From positions 1 through 46,594 of the forward strand of contig JANBQC010000181.1 of assembly GCA_027576995.1 (NCBI GenBank): a DNA stretch of 46,594 bases, in the 5' to 3' direction. Source of the stretch: Dimargaris cristalligena. Lineage: Eukaryota; Kickxellomycota; Dimargaritomycetes; Dimargaritales; Dimargaritaceae. Made by a program: the position numbers and the translations under genes. Positions 23,707 through 34,793 of the stretch are shown in pieces; positions within the stretch are counted from its first letter, which is position 1, and each line of letters opens with the position of its first letter. The notes under the pieces are model-generated. The model had not been told where the DNA came from. It searched no databases and saw nothing but the letters and a program-made list of their open reading frames with translations.

Positions 23707-25683
23707 ATGCCTGCGGTTAAGCGACAGAGCAAGTCGACGGCTGCGACACCACGCGTGACCGCCCAGTCCCCGTCGACCACTCCCAATTCGAAATCAGCAT
23801 CCCCAAGTTCCGGCAGCGGCAGCCTTGGCCTGTTCCTCGCCATTCTAACCTTCCGTCTGCTCAATGCATTCTCCGTCCAGACCTTTCTCTTACCGGACGA
23901 AACCTGGCAGAGTCTGGAGGTAGCGCACCACATGGTATTCGGCACCGGCTACCTCACCTGGGAATGGGCCCACCGTCTCCGGGGGTACGCCCATCCGTGG
24001 CTATTTGCCCAACTCTACCGGGTCCTGACGTACCTCGAGGAGCGGGCGGGCGGTTTGGTCGGTACGTCGGAAGTTCTTATTTACGCGCCGGTCGTCGGGT
24101 GCGGTTTGACGGCGGCCGTTATTGACTGGGCCACATACCGGTTTACGCGTACCTGGCTGGGTCCCGCCGTGGCCCGGTGGGCCCTTTGGGCATCCCTGGT
24201 GTCCTGGACTATGGGCACGCTCATGGTGCGGCCGTTGGCTAATGCCGCCGAAACGGCCTGCGTGGCCCTGGCCCTGACGGCATGGCCGACGGCTTCGTCC
24301 AGCAGTGGATCCTCCGGCGCATTTCCGGCGCTACGGGATCTCCCAAGGGCCTTGGCCTGGGCGGCCCTGGGGTGTCTGTTGCGACCCACGAGTGCCCTGC
24401 TGTGGCTGGGGGCTGGCCTGCAGCTGATATGGCACCACCCCCGGTGGATCGGCTCTATCCTGGCCTGTACGATACCCATTTTCGCGACCGCCCTCGGCCT
24501 GATGCTCCTAATTGACCATTCCTTTTACGGCGAATGGGTATTCGTACCGTTCAATTTCTACTATTTTAATGTCGACCAGAATCTCAGTGCCTGGTTCGGT
24601 ACGCAGCCCTGGTACTGGTATCCCGCCGTTGGTATTCCACTCCTCCTCACTACTCTCCTGCCCCATGCTCTCTATGGAACGTATCTAGTCTCCACTCAAC
24701 CGGCCTTGGCCCCCTTCCGGAGGTGGCTATGGATTGCGGCGGGGGTCATCGCGGGCTATAGCGCCCTGAGTCACAAGGAGGCCCGGTTCCTAAGCTGTTT
24801 ACTACCCATCATGTTTGCCTTGACCGGTCTGGGCCTGCAACGGCACCTGGCCCTACCTGCTCGAAAGCGTGGCCGTACCACCACCGCTAGTACGTTTTCC
24901 CTCCGGCCGGGTGCGCTGAAATATTTTATATTCCTGCTGATTACCAACCTCCCCGTCACCCTATACACCAACCTGGTCCACCAGCGCGGAGTCGTAGATG
25001 TCGTGAATTCCTTCCGCCATCAGCTCCACGAACAGCGCAGCGGTTTGGCCCAATCCGACATAGCAGGAAGTACCCCTATCGAACACATTTTGTTTCTCAT
25101 GCCCTGTCACTCCACCCCGTACTATAGCCATATCCACTATAATGTCAGTCTCAGCTTCTTGGGCTGTGAACCACCCGTCAACTTTAATCGACCTCTAGCT
25201 GAATACCAATATGATTCGGGTAGTTATGGTGAGAACCCTGCGCTATTTTTGCACAATTACTTTGATTCACCGGGGTCCATTGCCAGTTCCCCCCATCCAA
25301 CTTCATCTCCACCCAGTCATATTGTGATTTATGATGTAGATACGTCAGCGCTGTTACCGGTCCTCCATGCTAACAATTACACAGAGGTATGGTGAATTGC
25401 TTTTTTAATATTTCTTGGGAAAAAAATACGATGATCTGCAACGGTTGCTAGGCTTAATTCCCTATCCATCTTCCTGGGACTTCATTGCGGTAGTTTGTTG
25501 TTTGTGTCCCTGTGACCTGAAACCAATCCCTAACTGGCTAACCTTATCTCCCACTTTTGTTGACTGTTTTAAACCTGTTTCTGGACGATGCCTCAATAGT
25601 GCGGCCGGTTTTTCAACACCCACTGGAATGGGGACTCCCGCCGACGTGGCGATGTGGTGGTATTTTGCCGCAAACCCGTCTAG
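23707..25683 (+). CDS. GPI10: GPI mannosyltransferase 3 (GPI10/PIG-B)
   Basis: This ER multi-pass GT-C mannosyltransferase adds the third mannose to the GPI core from dolichol-phosphate-mannose. Exon 1 is 23707-25386 and exon 2 is 25600-25683, with a 213-nt intron between them (GTATGG donor, AATAG acceptor), giving 587 residues. Family signatures are FRLLNAFSVQTFLLPDETWQSLEVAH with the luminal acidic DE pair, YLTWEWAHRLRGYAHP, and SHKEARFLSCLLP. The late segment MPCHSTPYYSHIHYN follows, and about ten hydrophobic segments lie between. Stopping in exon 1's frame would end at NNYTEVW and lose the conserved tail. The second exon restores it (FFNTHWNGDSRRRGDVVVF) in frame before TAG. The first 40 residues are Ser/Thr-rich and cytosolic. 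The gene follows a likely GPI-anchored protein on the same strand. Confidence 0.95.
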
Positions 25684-27433
25684 TTCCGAATGTGTCTACC
25701 GATGGAGTATTAATAAGCGAGGCCCATTTGTAGAGCCATTAGTTCGTGCCGCCCCAATGGGGCGCATCCGAATGATTGATTTTAAAGTACCCGCCACGCA
25801 CGATTTTACATTCAGAATTGGCCTATTAAAAGGAAATGTACCCTGCACGATAAAATCATTATTAACTAGCAGCTGCGCAATTGGGTGCAGCCTAGCGACG
25901 TCACCACCAACGACCGGGGGGGATAGGGCCTTTCCAATTAGCAAGTCAAATAACAACCGGGTATTCCCGGCCGCCCCTTCTTTATAGCACCGTCTATTTA
26001 TGTGATTACTAAAATGTAGCCCATACGCCAATGATTTTTACAAACGTGGGCATTCGTGTGATTTTTGACTCGTGTCATATATGATACGTAATCTCCAGGC
26101 GCAAGCTCCGGCTTTAGGGCCCCTGCAGTGCTTTTAACCAGCGGTCTGCTGATATCCAATGCCCCTATAACCCAATAAAATGGCGAAACCATTGAAACAG
26201 GTTCCAGAAACTCTATGCCATCACGCTGACCGACGGACCAGGTGAAATTGGCAAATATTCGAGCCATCTATGGAAGGGGGATTTCTGAATCGATTGGGAA
26301 TCTGACGCTTGTTGTTGGAGAATAATTAACTTATAGTATAATGCTGATTCTCAAATACTAGGTATGGGAGGAAGTTCAGCCCAGCTGTAGCCGATTTTGA
26401 ATGAATGAATTTTTTAAAAAAAATACCCAGGAGATGTATGGGCAAAGTTCAAGCCAGCTGTAAAATGAAGAGTCAGTTTGGTAACACAGCACTATTGGCT
26501 GGAAATTTATATTCCGCCTTCCTACCCGCCCTTATATTATTTAACATCTTATACAATCGACTTAAATTCTACCCATATATGTATATACACGAAAACCAAC
26601 CACTGCCCAAATCACCCTGTCCCGCCAATGGTTATTTAGTTTAGTTGAGCCGATCCTGCATTCTCGTCAACAACCTAATTAGGCGGGACATCTCGCAGTG
26701 AAACGTGCGTTTGGATGAAAAATGTAACTCAGGTGATCAATCAGCCCTCATGTGAGTGGTGTTTTTTTGGCCGAGTCGGTAGCGGAGTATGGCCCATATG
26801 ACAGCCCCGTGTGCTGGACATAAAAGCACCCTAGGCCAATGCTAATATTTCGCTTACTGTGAGTCGGAAACTGTGGCTTGCTTACATTAAGATTGTTCTT
26901 GATCACAGAGCCACTTGGAGGGGAGGGGAGGTTGGATAGTCTTTGAGCGTCCGTGTACCATCAATACTTGTCCATGAATGTCTTTTTTTATTACTGCCGT
27001 TTCTAAATGGTCATAGACAGTAGCGGTGTATTCAATTCTGCGGAGATACTAGGGCTTCGCGAGCATGCGGGGGGTGAATCAGATCGCCAAAGAAAAAAAA
27101 GGTGGCCACCGAAATCAGAAACCAATGTTGGAAAGCTATGGTTGGGGATCACTGAACCTACCAATACAACGATCGACCTATTACCACATTGGCGGTGTTA
27201 TTTATATTATAATTGCGGTAGGGACGAAAGTTTTAGGGATGTTAATGATTATAAACGGTTCTATGTTAAACTATCAGTTGGCCCAGCCAACTAATTCAAG
27301 GATCTGCAGGTTTTGCATGATCACTACAGTCCAGTGATGAACCGCGTTGGGGTAAACAACCCCCAACACTAACATCATTCTACATTGATTCAATCAGCTC
27401 AATCATTCGGGTTACCAATTTTAAAATAATATA

Positions 27434-27478
27434 GCATTGGGCACGGCTTTAACCCGGCCGGGTTCGGACTCCCAATGC
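27434..27478. other. GC-rich hairpin with palindromic core
   Basis: Eight-base outer arms (GCATTGGG and CCCAATGC) enclose a 14-base perfect palindrome, AACCCGGCCGGGTT (27451-27464), in otherwise AT-rich DNA. At 45 bases it is too short for a tRNA. Confidence 0.6.
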
Positions 27479-28599
27479 CATTATTTTCTCATGTAGAGAG
27501 ACATTCGGGTTAAATGGTCTATGTACAGACTGAGTGCGCGAGTGTATAGGGTCTGGGTCTAGATTAGAAGAAAGGGAAGGAATCTGACCAGCTGCCCCAT
27601 CCTGTGCGTCACTGTACATTGTATATTGTGAAAAAATAATAATCGAATATAGTGATTACACATGGCTCATGCAGTCCAAAACCTGCCCTATTTTCGTCCC
27701 ATTTTCCTCAGCTGCTCAAGATCAGCTCCGAACCTTTCCAGTGATGATCACTCGATGTATTTGGCCCTTTGCGATAATGGCAACATCGGGCCGGGTTTCG
27801 AATAATGATGACAGGGAAGGGGATAAGAGAGAGGGGTGGCCCATTAGCCGTCCCCTCCCCCAGTTTTGGCCACTGGGGTTTTTTACAGCAATCTACCGTG
27901 CGTATTGTACTAGACGTTGGTTACCTGTGAAATTTACGGGCCGTGAGGTCCCTAGCCTAGTTTCGGGGATATATATGATCACGCATTCCCGTTCTCGCTC
28001 TCGAATGACCTGGTCGGAGGAGGGAGGCGTATGCTTAGGAAGTCGGCCGGTAAACCCCGAGAGTGAACCATTCGAATAGTCGATGGTTCTCATCGAACAA
28101 GAGTAACCCCCCGACCCTTGAGCGCCCAAGGGAAGGGTAAGATGGAAATTAGCCCGAGTCAGGCGAGATACATTTCCACCTTCTCCTTCCCCCTGGTTGT
28201 TATTTCATTCGACACGTCTTTTCGAACCCAAAGTAACCCCCTCATGACCTCTTTCTTTCCTCGGGGACAAGTATGGCGCCGCGATTGGTCCCGTACAGTA
28301 ACCGATGACGAGTCAGCGGGTTGAACCTAGTTGGCCAATGGAGGGTATAATAATAATGATAATAGTGACTCAGAGGCCCCTTCGATTTCGGTCGTTGGTG
28401 ACCATGTGCCGGCGTACCGGTGTCCTTTCCGAACTGTCCAATGCGGCCCCGTGTTCCTGTTTTAATCAATCGGTTGATTGTTTTAACCCACCCCTGCTTT
28501 CCCCGTTTCCAGTTCATTTCGTGTCGCCGAACGAGACGCAAAAAAAAACATATTAATGGAAGTACCGTTTAGTTGCTGTTGGCGTAGTCGTTAAGGTAA

Positions 28600-28653
<54 letters not shown>
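28600..28653. repeat. AGT trinucleotide microsatellite (about 18 units)
   Basis: An uninterrupted AGT/TAG run lies in intergenic DNA. TAG is a stop in one frame, so it is not coding there. It is long and pure enough to be length-variable. Confidence 0.95.
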
Positions 28654-29799
28654 GTGTTCATTATGTTAACCGTACTTCCCGATGGTGCGAGGTCGTACGG
28701 ACGGACACTTCAAGTCCGCCAAGGTATCACCCACCATGGCACAGACGATAGAGTTAACCGCACTCCCCCCCTGGTCATGCCTGAGGGCGTTCATGGGGGA
28801 CATTTCGCGGTGGTGGTGGTGGTGCTGGGTGAAAAAGCCCTCTCCCCTCTTTTTCCCCTATTTTTCTTGGGCGATTGTTCTTTTTTTGGATGCTGGTCTG
28901 AAATAATGAACTGACTTAGGTCACTACTACGGCTGGGCTTGGCAACCCAATGCCCCACTCCGGTCGCACACCTTTACCTGCAGTGTGACAGCCTCCCTCC
29001 CCCTCTCAGCAAAAGGAATCCACTTGGTATTATTCCGGCTTACAATACCCTCACGCCCACACGATTATCTGTTGATGTGCCAACTGGACGGCCATTGCTG
29101 CACTGACTGCGCCCTTCCCAAGTCAGCTGCGTTATACCCGCGCTTTAGAGGACCATATACCGCTTATTCTAAGATTTAACGGGTTGTTCTCAGTAGCCCT
29201 GCGCTTCGCTGCAGGCTCATTCGAGGTGCTCTCCCTCACTCTCTAGTTCTCTCCTATGCTTCTTCAACACAGCCATCCGCGCTCATCGGGGGCACTCTCC
29301 TCTGTAGTAATTCTAGAGGGCGGGGTCATAATGAAAAAGCCGTGGCGAGCGGGCCATTCCAATCATAACCTCCCAACTCAATAATGCAGGTGAAGAATGT
29401 ACCAGCGACATGGGGTCGATGAAAAGAAGGACTTAATGAATCAGGAGAATGCCCATGGAGACCAACGCGGTACGAGTAGTACATGTATTCCGTAATTCGT
29501 TATACCAGAATTATTAACCAGCGTAGGGTGAATAGACGTTAATATGGGGGTAAGGAGGAGGAGGAGTGAGAGGAGAGGGACCGTAAATAAGCAATAGCGA
29601 GAGAGAGAGAAAAAGGGAGAAGCGGAGGGAAGAAGCAATAGTATTGCGAATTTATAATACTAGTTTTGGGGGGTTCATCCCTTCATAATTATCACATCAC
29701 CGCCTGGATTGATTTGGTGGCTGCCTGGCCTATCCTGCCGCTCCTCTCCCTTGTTTATCGGTCACTCATTTTCTCTCCTGTCTCCGACCATCGCCTCAT

Positions 29800-29816
29800 C
29801 CAATGGTGGTATAAAA
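29800..29816 (+). promoter_or_regulatory. CCAAT and TATA-like elements upstream of the PEF gene
   Basis: CCAAT (29800-29804) lies just before TATAAAA (29810-29816). The next 850 bases are strikingly C/T-rich and lead to the ATG at 30714. If this is the promoter, the leader is unusually long or contains an intron. Confidence 0.4.
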
Positions 29817-30638
29817 CCAAGGCCTCCGCCTCCTTCCCCTTTGATTATCACTTTCCTCAACCTTCCTCCCATCTAGGCCACATTGCCCCTTCTTGTCAGT
29901 TCTCGCTCCCGGTCCACTACCGACTCCTGTTCCACATTCCCCCTAAAAATCCCCCTAAAACTCCGACCCGACCCAACCTCCTCTCCCTTTCGTTCCCTGG
30001 TCCCCCGATCATCGCTTTTCATTAACCCCACTCCGCTCCAAAGTGTTGCTATTTCTACCGCGCCACTCCCACTCCCGTTCGCGGCCATTTGCTATATATT
30101 ATTCCACCCGAAAACTACCCTTACCCTCCGCGCCAATCAATACGCACAAGCCTCTCTCTCCCCCCTCCTCCTCTATTCCGAGCCGATTGTTTAACGCCAG
30201 CGGACCCGCACCTGCAGGTGGTCTTCGTCGCACCGACCTCACGCACAGTCGCCCTGCATTATCGATTACCCTTGCCTTTAGAACCCTCTTCATTCGGTCC
30301 ATCTGCCAGCTTACCCCACCTTGCTTAAATGACTCTTTGACCATCGGCTGACTTGACCCTCCTCTCGCTCCACCTTTTATTATTTTTATTTTTTGCTTAT
30401 TTATTAAAACGAGCCACGCCAAAAATTCATTATTCAACACGAAAATCACATTCTCCCGCCTCGCCACATTTCATTCATTTAGTTATACTTTTTCATTCAT
30501 TTATTTATTGACCCACTGTCATACCCTGCACATTCTTTCCGGTCTAGAACCGGTCCATTGTATTGTTTGACGACCCCTGTTCCCGTCTATTACCTCATAC
30601 ATTCATATTATATTCACGGCCTTTTATATTACTTTGAC
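29817..30638 (+). promoter_or_regulatory. Long pyrimidine-rich leader of the PEF gene
   Basis: The plus strand is dominated by C and T (for example 29860-30340), with few long coding signals. Several open frames of 70-120 codons occur because stops are rare in C-rich sequence; their translations are low-complexity and are not called. It likely represents promoter and 5'UTR. Confidence 0.45.
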
Positions 30639-30684
30639 CACACACACACACACACACATATATATATCTATATATATAGATATT
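30639..30684. repeat. CA/TA compound microsatellite just before a start codon
   Basis: About ten CA units run into alternating TA with an imperfect palindrome (around ATATATCTATATATATAGATAT). It ends 30 bases before the PEF ATG, so it is probably transcribed in the leader. Confidence 0.9.
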
Positions 30685-30713
30685 TATAGTTGGTCTACCA
30701 ATTAGTTCACAAA

Positions 30714-32483
30714 ATGAATTTCTCATCAAGCGTTCCCGGCGAAAGCCTCATCAGTGCCACCACCAAACGTCTTTCCGCCGCTTACCAACACCGCCGCAAC
30801 CGGTCCAATACGCGCGGCAGCGGAGATACTATCCTTGACGCCTACAACGCAACCTACCCCCAGCCCACCCACAATTCAATCCCCCTCCAGGATTCCGCTA
30901 TCGGCGTTAATAACATGAGTAATGGCGGCGGCTACCCCATGAATAACAGCAGCCATACCCTGGGTAACGGCAGTGGCGTAAATGTAAATGTAAACGCCAG
31001 TAATGGTAACGGTAATGGTCATGCCGGTCGCCGCTACGTTCACACCGGCGTCGACCATTCCTATACGTCACCAGCCACCACCGCCAGCTCCACTCCCCCC
31101 TATGGCGTCAGTCCCAACCAACCGGGCCTGGTGGGTCCCATCGATATTCCCGGTATGACTAAGCATAACGGCGGCAGCAGTCGCCCCAAAGTGGACTATG
31201 CTCCTTCCGTCTGTTCGAGCTTCGAGTATTCCGCTCCCAACAGCGGCAACAGCGGCAATAGCGGTAAAAGTGGTGCGCATGGAGTGGCGAATGGCCACGG
31301 AAGCAGTGGCGGAGGTGTGTTCGGAAGCTCTTTGGCTCCTTCCAGTGCCCTGGGGATGGATTACCGACCCCCGATGGCTGTGCATAATATGGCCGCCCCA
31401 CCGCTGCCCCCCACCCTCGACCACAACCAACGGACATCCCCCTCGAAAAAACAGCCCTATCCTAATGGAGTCGGCAACCCCCCGCCGCCACAGCCACTTA
31501 AACAGCACTCTCAGCATCACCCCCAGCAGTCCCACCCGAATCATCATCCCCACAATCACCACCAGAAGCAGCAGCACCACCACCAACCGCACCCTCCCCA
31601 TCCAGCCAAGCAATCCCCGCACCATAATAATAACCCCATGGCGGAGTTTCCGGGTGTACCCATTCCATCCACCACCCTTATTAGCCATGGCACGGGTCTC
31701 CAAACGGCATCCAATCATCCCCACCGCCGGTCCATTAGCCACCAGAACCAACACCCCATGCCGTACGCGTCGAACGGCGGCGGAAGTAGTGGTGGCCACT
31801 CCCCCGTTTCGGCGGGTATATCCATGATGGGGAACCGAAGCAGCACCGGCATGGGTGGTAGTAGTACTGCCTCGGGCACCACTTCCTCTTCGACCAATGC
31901 CATCAATGCTGGTGGTGCCTCTTCCTCCCTGCACACCCTCACCGACGCCGAGCGGCACCAACTCCAACACTGGTTCCGAACCGTTGACAAGGACCACGAC
32001 GGCCATCTCAGTGCCGAACAACTCCAATCCGTTCTTCTCAACGGCGACTGGAGCAAATTCAATCTCGAGACCGTTCACCTCCTCCTTTCCCTCTTTGACC
32101 AAGACGGGTCGGGCACCTTAACTTTACCGGAATTCGAAAACCTCTGGCGGTACATTACCGAATGGCGCGCCTGTTTCGCCCAGTTTGACGACCACCGGTC
32201 CGGCACACTTCGCCCGTCCCAATTCAAACGTGCCCTACGGGCTTTCGGGTACGGTTTGGATAATGATGACCTGGTGGCCCTCACTATCCGGCGGTTCGAT
32301 TGCGGCCGGGGTAACCGCGAAATTACGATTGATAACTTTATTCAGGCATGTGTGACCATCAAGGGCTCGCGGGACGCGTTTAATTACTTAAGGCCCGATA
32401 ACGAAGGGTGCATCCGGATAACGTACCCGCAGTTGATTCGGTTGGTCATGAACGATAGCTCGCTCTACCGTAAACGGCGCTAG
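30714..32483 (+). CDS. PEF1: Penta-EF-hand protein (PEF1/ALG-2/peflin type)
   Basis: This is a calcium-responsive adaptor of the penta-EF-hand family, usually cytosolic and acting in membrane traffic or division-site functions. It has 589 residues from the first true ATG at 30714 and no intron. Residues 1-405 are low-complexity: Asn/Gly-rich, then Pro/His/Gln-rich, then Ser/Gly-rich. The PEF module fills about 410-589. EF1 is DKDHDGHLSAEQ, EF2 is DQDGSGTLTLPE, and EF3 is DDHRSGTLRPSQ. EF4 is a degenerate FDCGRGNREITIDNF and EF5 is PDNEGCIRITY. Diagnostic flanks are present (NGDWSKFNLETVHLLLSLFD, WRYITEWRACFAQFD). Only EF2 keeps Glu at position 12; EF1 and EF3 have Gln there. EF5 would serve dimerisation. 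ALG-2 binds calcium mainly at EF1 and EF3, so binding here may differ. Confidence 0.93.
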   Translation: MNFSSSVPGESLISATTKRLSAAYQHRRNRSNTRGSGDTILDAYNATYPQPTHNSIPLQDSAIGVNNMSNGGGYPMNNSSHTLGNGSGVNVNVNASNGNGNGHAGRRYVHTGVDHSYTSPATTASSTPPYGVSPNQPGLVGPIDIPGMTKHNGGSSRPKVDYAPSVCSSFEYSAPNSGNSGNSGKSGAHGVANGHGSSGGGVFGSSLAPSSALGMDYRPPMAVHNMAAPPLPPTLDHNQRTSPSKKQPYPNGVGNPPPPQPLKQHSQHHPQQSHPNHHPHNHHQKQQHHHQPHPPHPAKQSPHHNNNPMAEFPGVPIPSTTLISHGTGLQTASNHPHRRSISHQNQHPMPYASNGGGSSGGHSPVSAGISMMGNRSSTGMGGSSTASGTTSSSTNAINAGGASSSLHTLTDAERHQLQHWFRTVDKDHDGHLSAEQLQSVLLNGDWSKFNLETVHLLLSLFDQDGSGTLTLPEFENLWRYITEWRACFAQFDDHRSGTLRPSQFKRALRAFGYGLDNDDLVALTIRRFDCGRGNREITIDNFIQACVTIKGSRDAFNYLRPDNEGCIRITYPQLIRLVMNDSSLYRKRR

Positions 32484-32943
32484 ATGCGTTAGGGCGGAAG
32501 AGGCTGGCTTGGTGGAGAAAAATAGGTTCGTTAGTGTACACTCTCATTAGGTTTGCCCCTCCCCAGCTTGGCCTCATATTCCCCTTTCCTAAACCACACC
32601 GGGGCCTTCTCCTCTTCCCATGCCACCTAAAAGTTGATTGACGAAATATTAATAGTTATATAGTCGGTATATTCCTCGCCTTACAGTCGTATTATTGTTT
32701 CCCATACTTCAATTTTTGTGAACTCCGATTAACGATGGGCATTTTGATGAACCACGCGGAAGGATAACCGGTATAGCTTTATTTGCATGCATACAAATCC
32801 CTGGAACTGTTATATTTTCGGGCTGGTCCCCCAATTTCCATATACCAACCGGTCTCACACGAGAAGCTGATAAACTCACCTCATTCAGCAAAACTAAGAA
32901 ATAAATGATTTGATATTTCCATCAAACCCACATATTAAACCCT
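32484..32943. other. 3' flank of the PEF gene
   Basis: No gene is seen. The stretch holds the likely 3'UTR. AATAAA occurs near 32899-32905, about 45 bases before the inverted-repeat element, and is a candidate polyadenylation signal. Confidence 0.4.
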
Positions 32944-33315
32944 TGTTGTGGTCGCACTTAATACCACAAGGTAATATAGCCTGATAACCTTATCAGGGCT
33001 GGCTGGAGCAGTCTCAGTCCAATGGAAAAAACTAACTAACTAAGGAAAACACACACTCAGTGGGGACGATTCTTATCTGATCTTCAGATAGGGACAACTA
33101 GGGTAACCGGGGATCACACAGGGAGCCATCTAGTATACAACAGATAAGGCACAATAAATGGGCTTGGGCCGAATTGATGACAGGGATAGAGCAAGACCGG
33201 TGGATCGAAATAACTAACTAGTAAACTATACTTAGTGTAAAAACTGCCTGTTTATTAGGAGAATACCCTAAAGATATTTATATGAAATGTAATAAAGAAG
33301 GCCGCTAATGTTGGC

Positions 33316-34617
33316 AGCTCTGAGGGTACTAAGTCTGGGGATATGCCCCAGACTTCTATAACTAAAATATCCTCAAGTTATAAATAAGAACTATGAATAC
33401 TGAATATTGAATATTGAATACTGGAAAAATGGCCTAGCCACTGAAGGGCTTGTAACTGGGTGGGAAAAGATAAAGACTGATATTTAGTGATGTTCTTCAT
33501 CTTTTCTAAACTAAAAATAGTATGGCTGGGATATGCTATTAGAGATTAAGCAGGCCCGGCCACAACTCCCCTATAAATATAAAATTACAGGCATCCCTAA
33601 AATAAACCTTTCATGTGAGATTAATCACACATGTGGCCATTAATAAATCATCATTATTTGGTTTTGGAATTAGATATTTGGCAATGTGATCAACCCAAAG
33701 CTGGAAGGGGGTTTACATAAACATTGCCCAATGTGAATAGAAAAGGTTTGAACCATGCCAGCCCACCGGGAATGGCCTTATATGACTAAGCAGATATGGA
33801 AATCTGGCCTAGCCATTGGTGAACTATACAGTAATGTTTGGTACTTAAAGATTTGGTAATGTTAATGTAAAATGTGGCTAGGGAATGCAAGAATAGGGAA
33901 ACACATGCATTCCAAAGGCAATTGGCAACATGAATCCATTGACTTCCTAACATCCCCAAGCAGAAAAGAGGATCATTGTAAACTGCAGTGTAAGGAAGCC
34001 CACTTTTTAATTTCAGGGTTAATTAAGTATGATAAAGGGTGATATACATATGGGTGAAATTCGGCCCAGCTATATAAGGGTTTCCATTATATGTGTATGG
34101 GAAAATATATGGGAAATGTATTTTTAACTAGTAATATTGGCTGAATCTAATGGATTTTTCATTATACAGCTTGGATGAACTTCTCCCATATGGATGAAAT
34201 TCAAACCAGCTGTACAAGGTTTTACATAATACATTTATGGGTAATAATATGTGGGAATAGCTTTTAACCAGTAATATTGGCCTCATCCAATGGATTTTTA
34301 GTTATACAGCCTGAATGAACTTCTCCCATATATAGGATGGTCTTTGGATTTGCCATCTGTTATGGCCAGACCTGCTTAATCTTTAATAGCATACCCCAGC
34401 TAAACTATTTTTAGTTTTGGAAAAGGTAACAAACATCACCAAAGGTCAGTCTTCATCTTTTCCCACTAAAGTGAGCCATTTGGTGGCTTATGCCACTTTC
34501 CAACATTCATTATTCATTATTCAGTATTCATAGTTATTATTCTTAGTTGGAAGATTTCTTAGTTATAGAAGGCTGGGGATACACCCCAGTCTTTGTATCT
34601 CCAAGCCACCAGTATCA
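33316..34617. repeat. Nested inverted repeat of about 260 bp arms
   Basis: Left arm 33316 to about 33575 and right arm about 34350 to 34617 are inverted copies. They share TAACTATGAATACTGAATA-like runs, AAACTAAAAATAGTNTNGCTGGG and GATTAAGCAGGNCNGGCCA. Each arm carries a small hairpin; the left one is perfect (33331-33340 against 33346-33355). It lies wholly inside the 3.3-kb element, so it is either its internal structure or a second insertion. Confidence 0.7.
34048..34327. repeat. Tandem duplication of an approximately 140-bp unit
   Basis: Two head-to-tail copies (about 34048-34187 and 34188-34327) both start CATATGG-TGAAATTC. Both contain TAATATTGGC and AATGGATTTTT, and end TGAACTTCTCC. 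They differ by scattered substitutions. Related short fragments occur at about 26370-26395 and 26447-26466. Confidence 0.75.
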
Positions 34618-34793
34618 GTGGTCTTAATTATTCCATGTATTCTTCTAGTTAGCTATAGTTATTATTTACAGCTATCCATTGGGTATTCTAGTACCATAGT
34701 AGTACCAGTACTTTGCTATGTTATATTCATTCCTACTAGCTGTCAGCCCTCCTAATCCAACCTAAATCTGGACTTAATGATCATCTGCCCTTA

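Larger units (their letters stand above)
25684..29799. other. Intergenic region with degenerate repeat fragments
   Basis: There is no convincing gene in these 4 kb. On the minus strand, 26267 to about 25700 holds two overlapping open frames of 89 and 111 codons that match no family I know. Two short fragments near 26370 and 26447 resemble a motif in the tandem repeat at 34.05-34.33 kb. Other items are a segment at 27264-27306 related to 21915-21984, a GC-rich hairpin at 27434-27478 and an AGT microsatellite at 28600-28653. Confidence 0.45.

Noticed and set aside
25696..26267. Two overlapping minus-strand frames (89 and 111 codons) as a gene
   Set aside because: No family signature was seen, no clear splice joins them into a recognisable protein, and one frame lies just beyond the GPI10 final exon. 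It could not be ruled out, but is not supported.
27434..27505. tRNA gene, suggested by GGGTTCGGACTCCC near 27460
   Set aside because: The outer stem closes at 45 bases, and no D-arm, anticodon arm or A box can be drawn.
29817..30467. Several 70-120-codon frames in the C-rich leader on both strands
   Set aside because: They are Pro/Ser/Leu-rich low-complexity translations that arise because stops are rare in C/T-rich DNA. No conserved motif was seen.
30690..30713. PEF start upstream of 30714
   Set aside because: The upstream start is TTG, not ATG. The first ATG in frame is at 30714.
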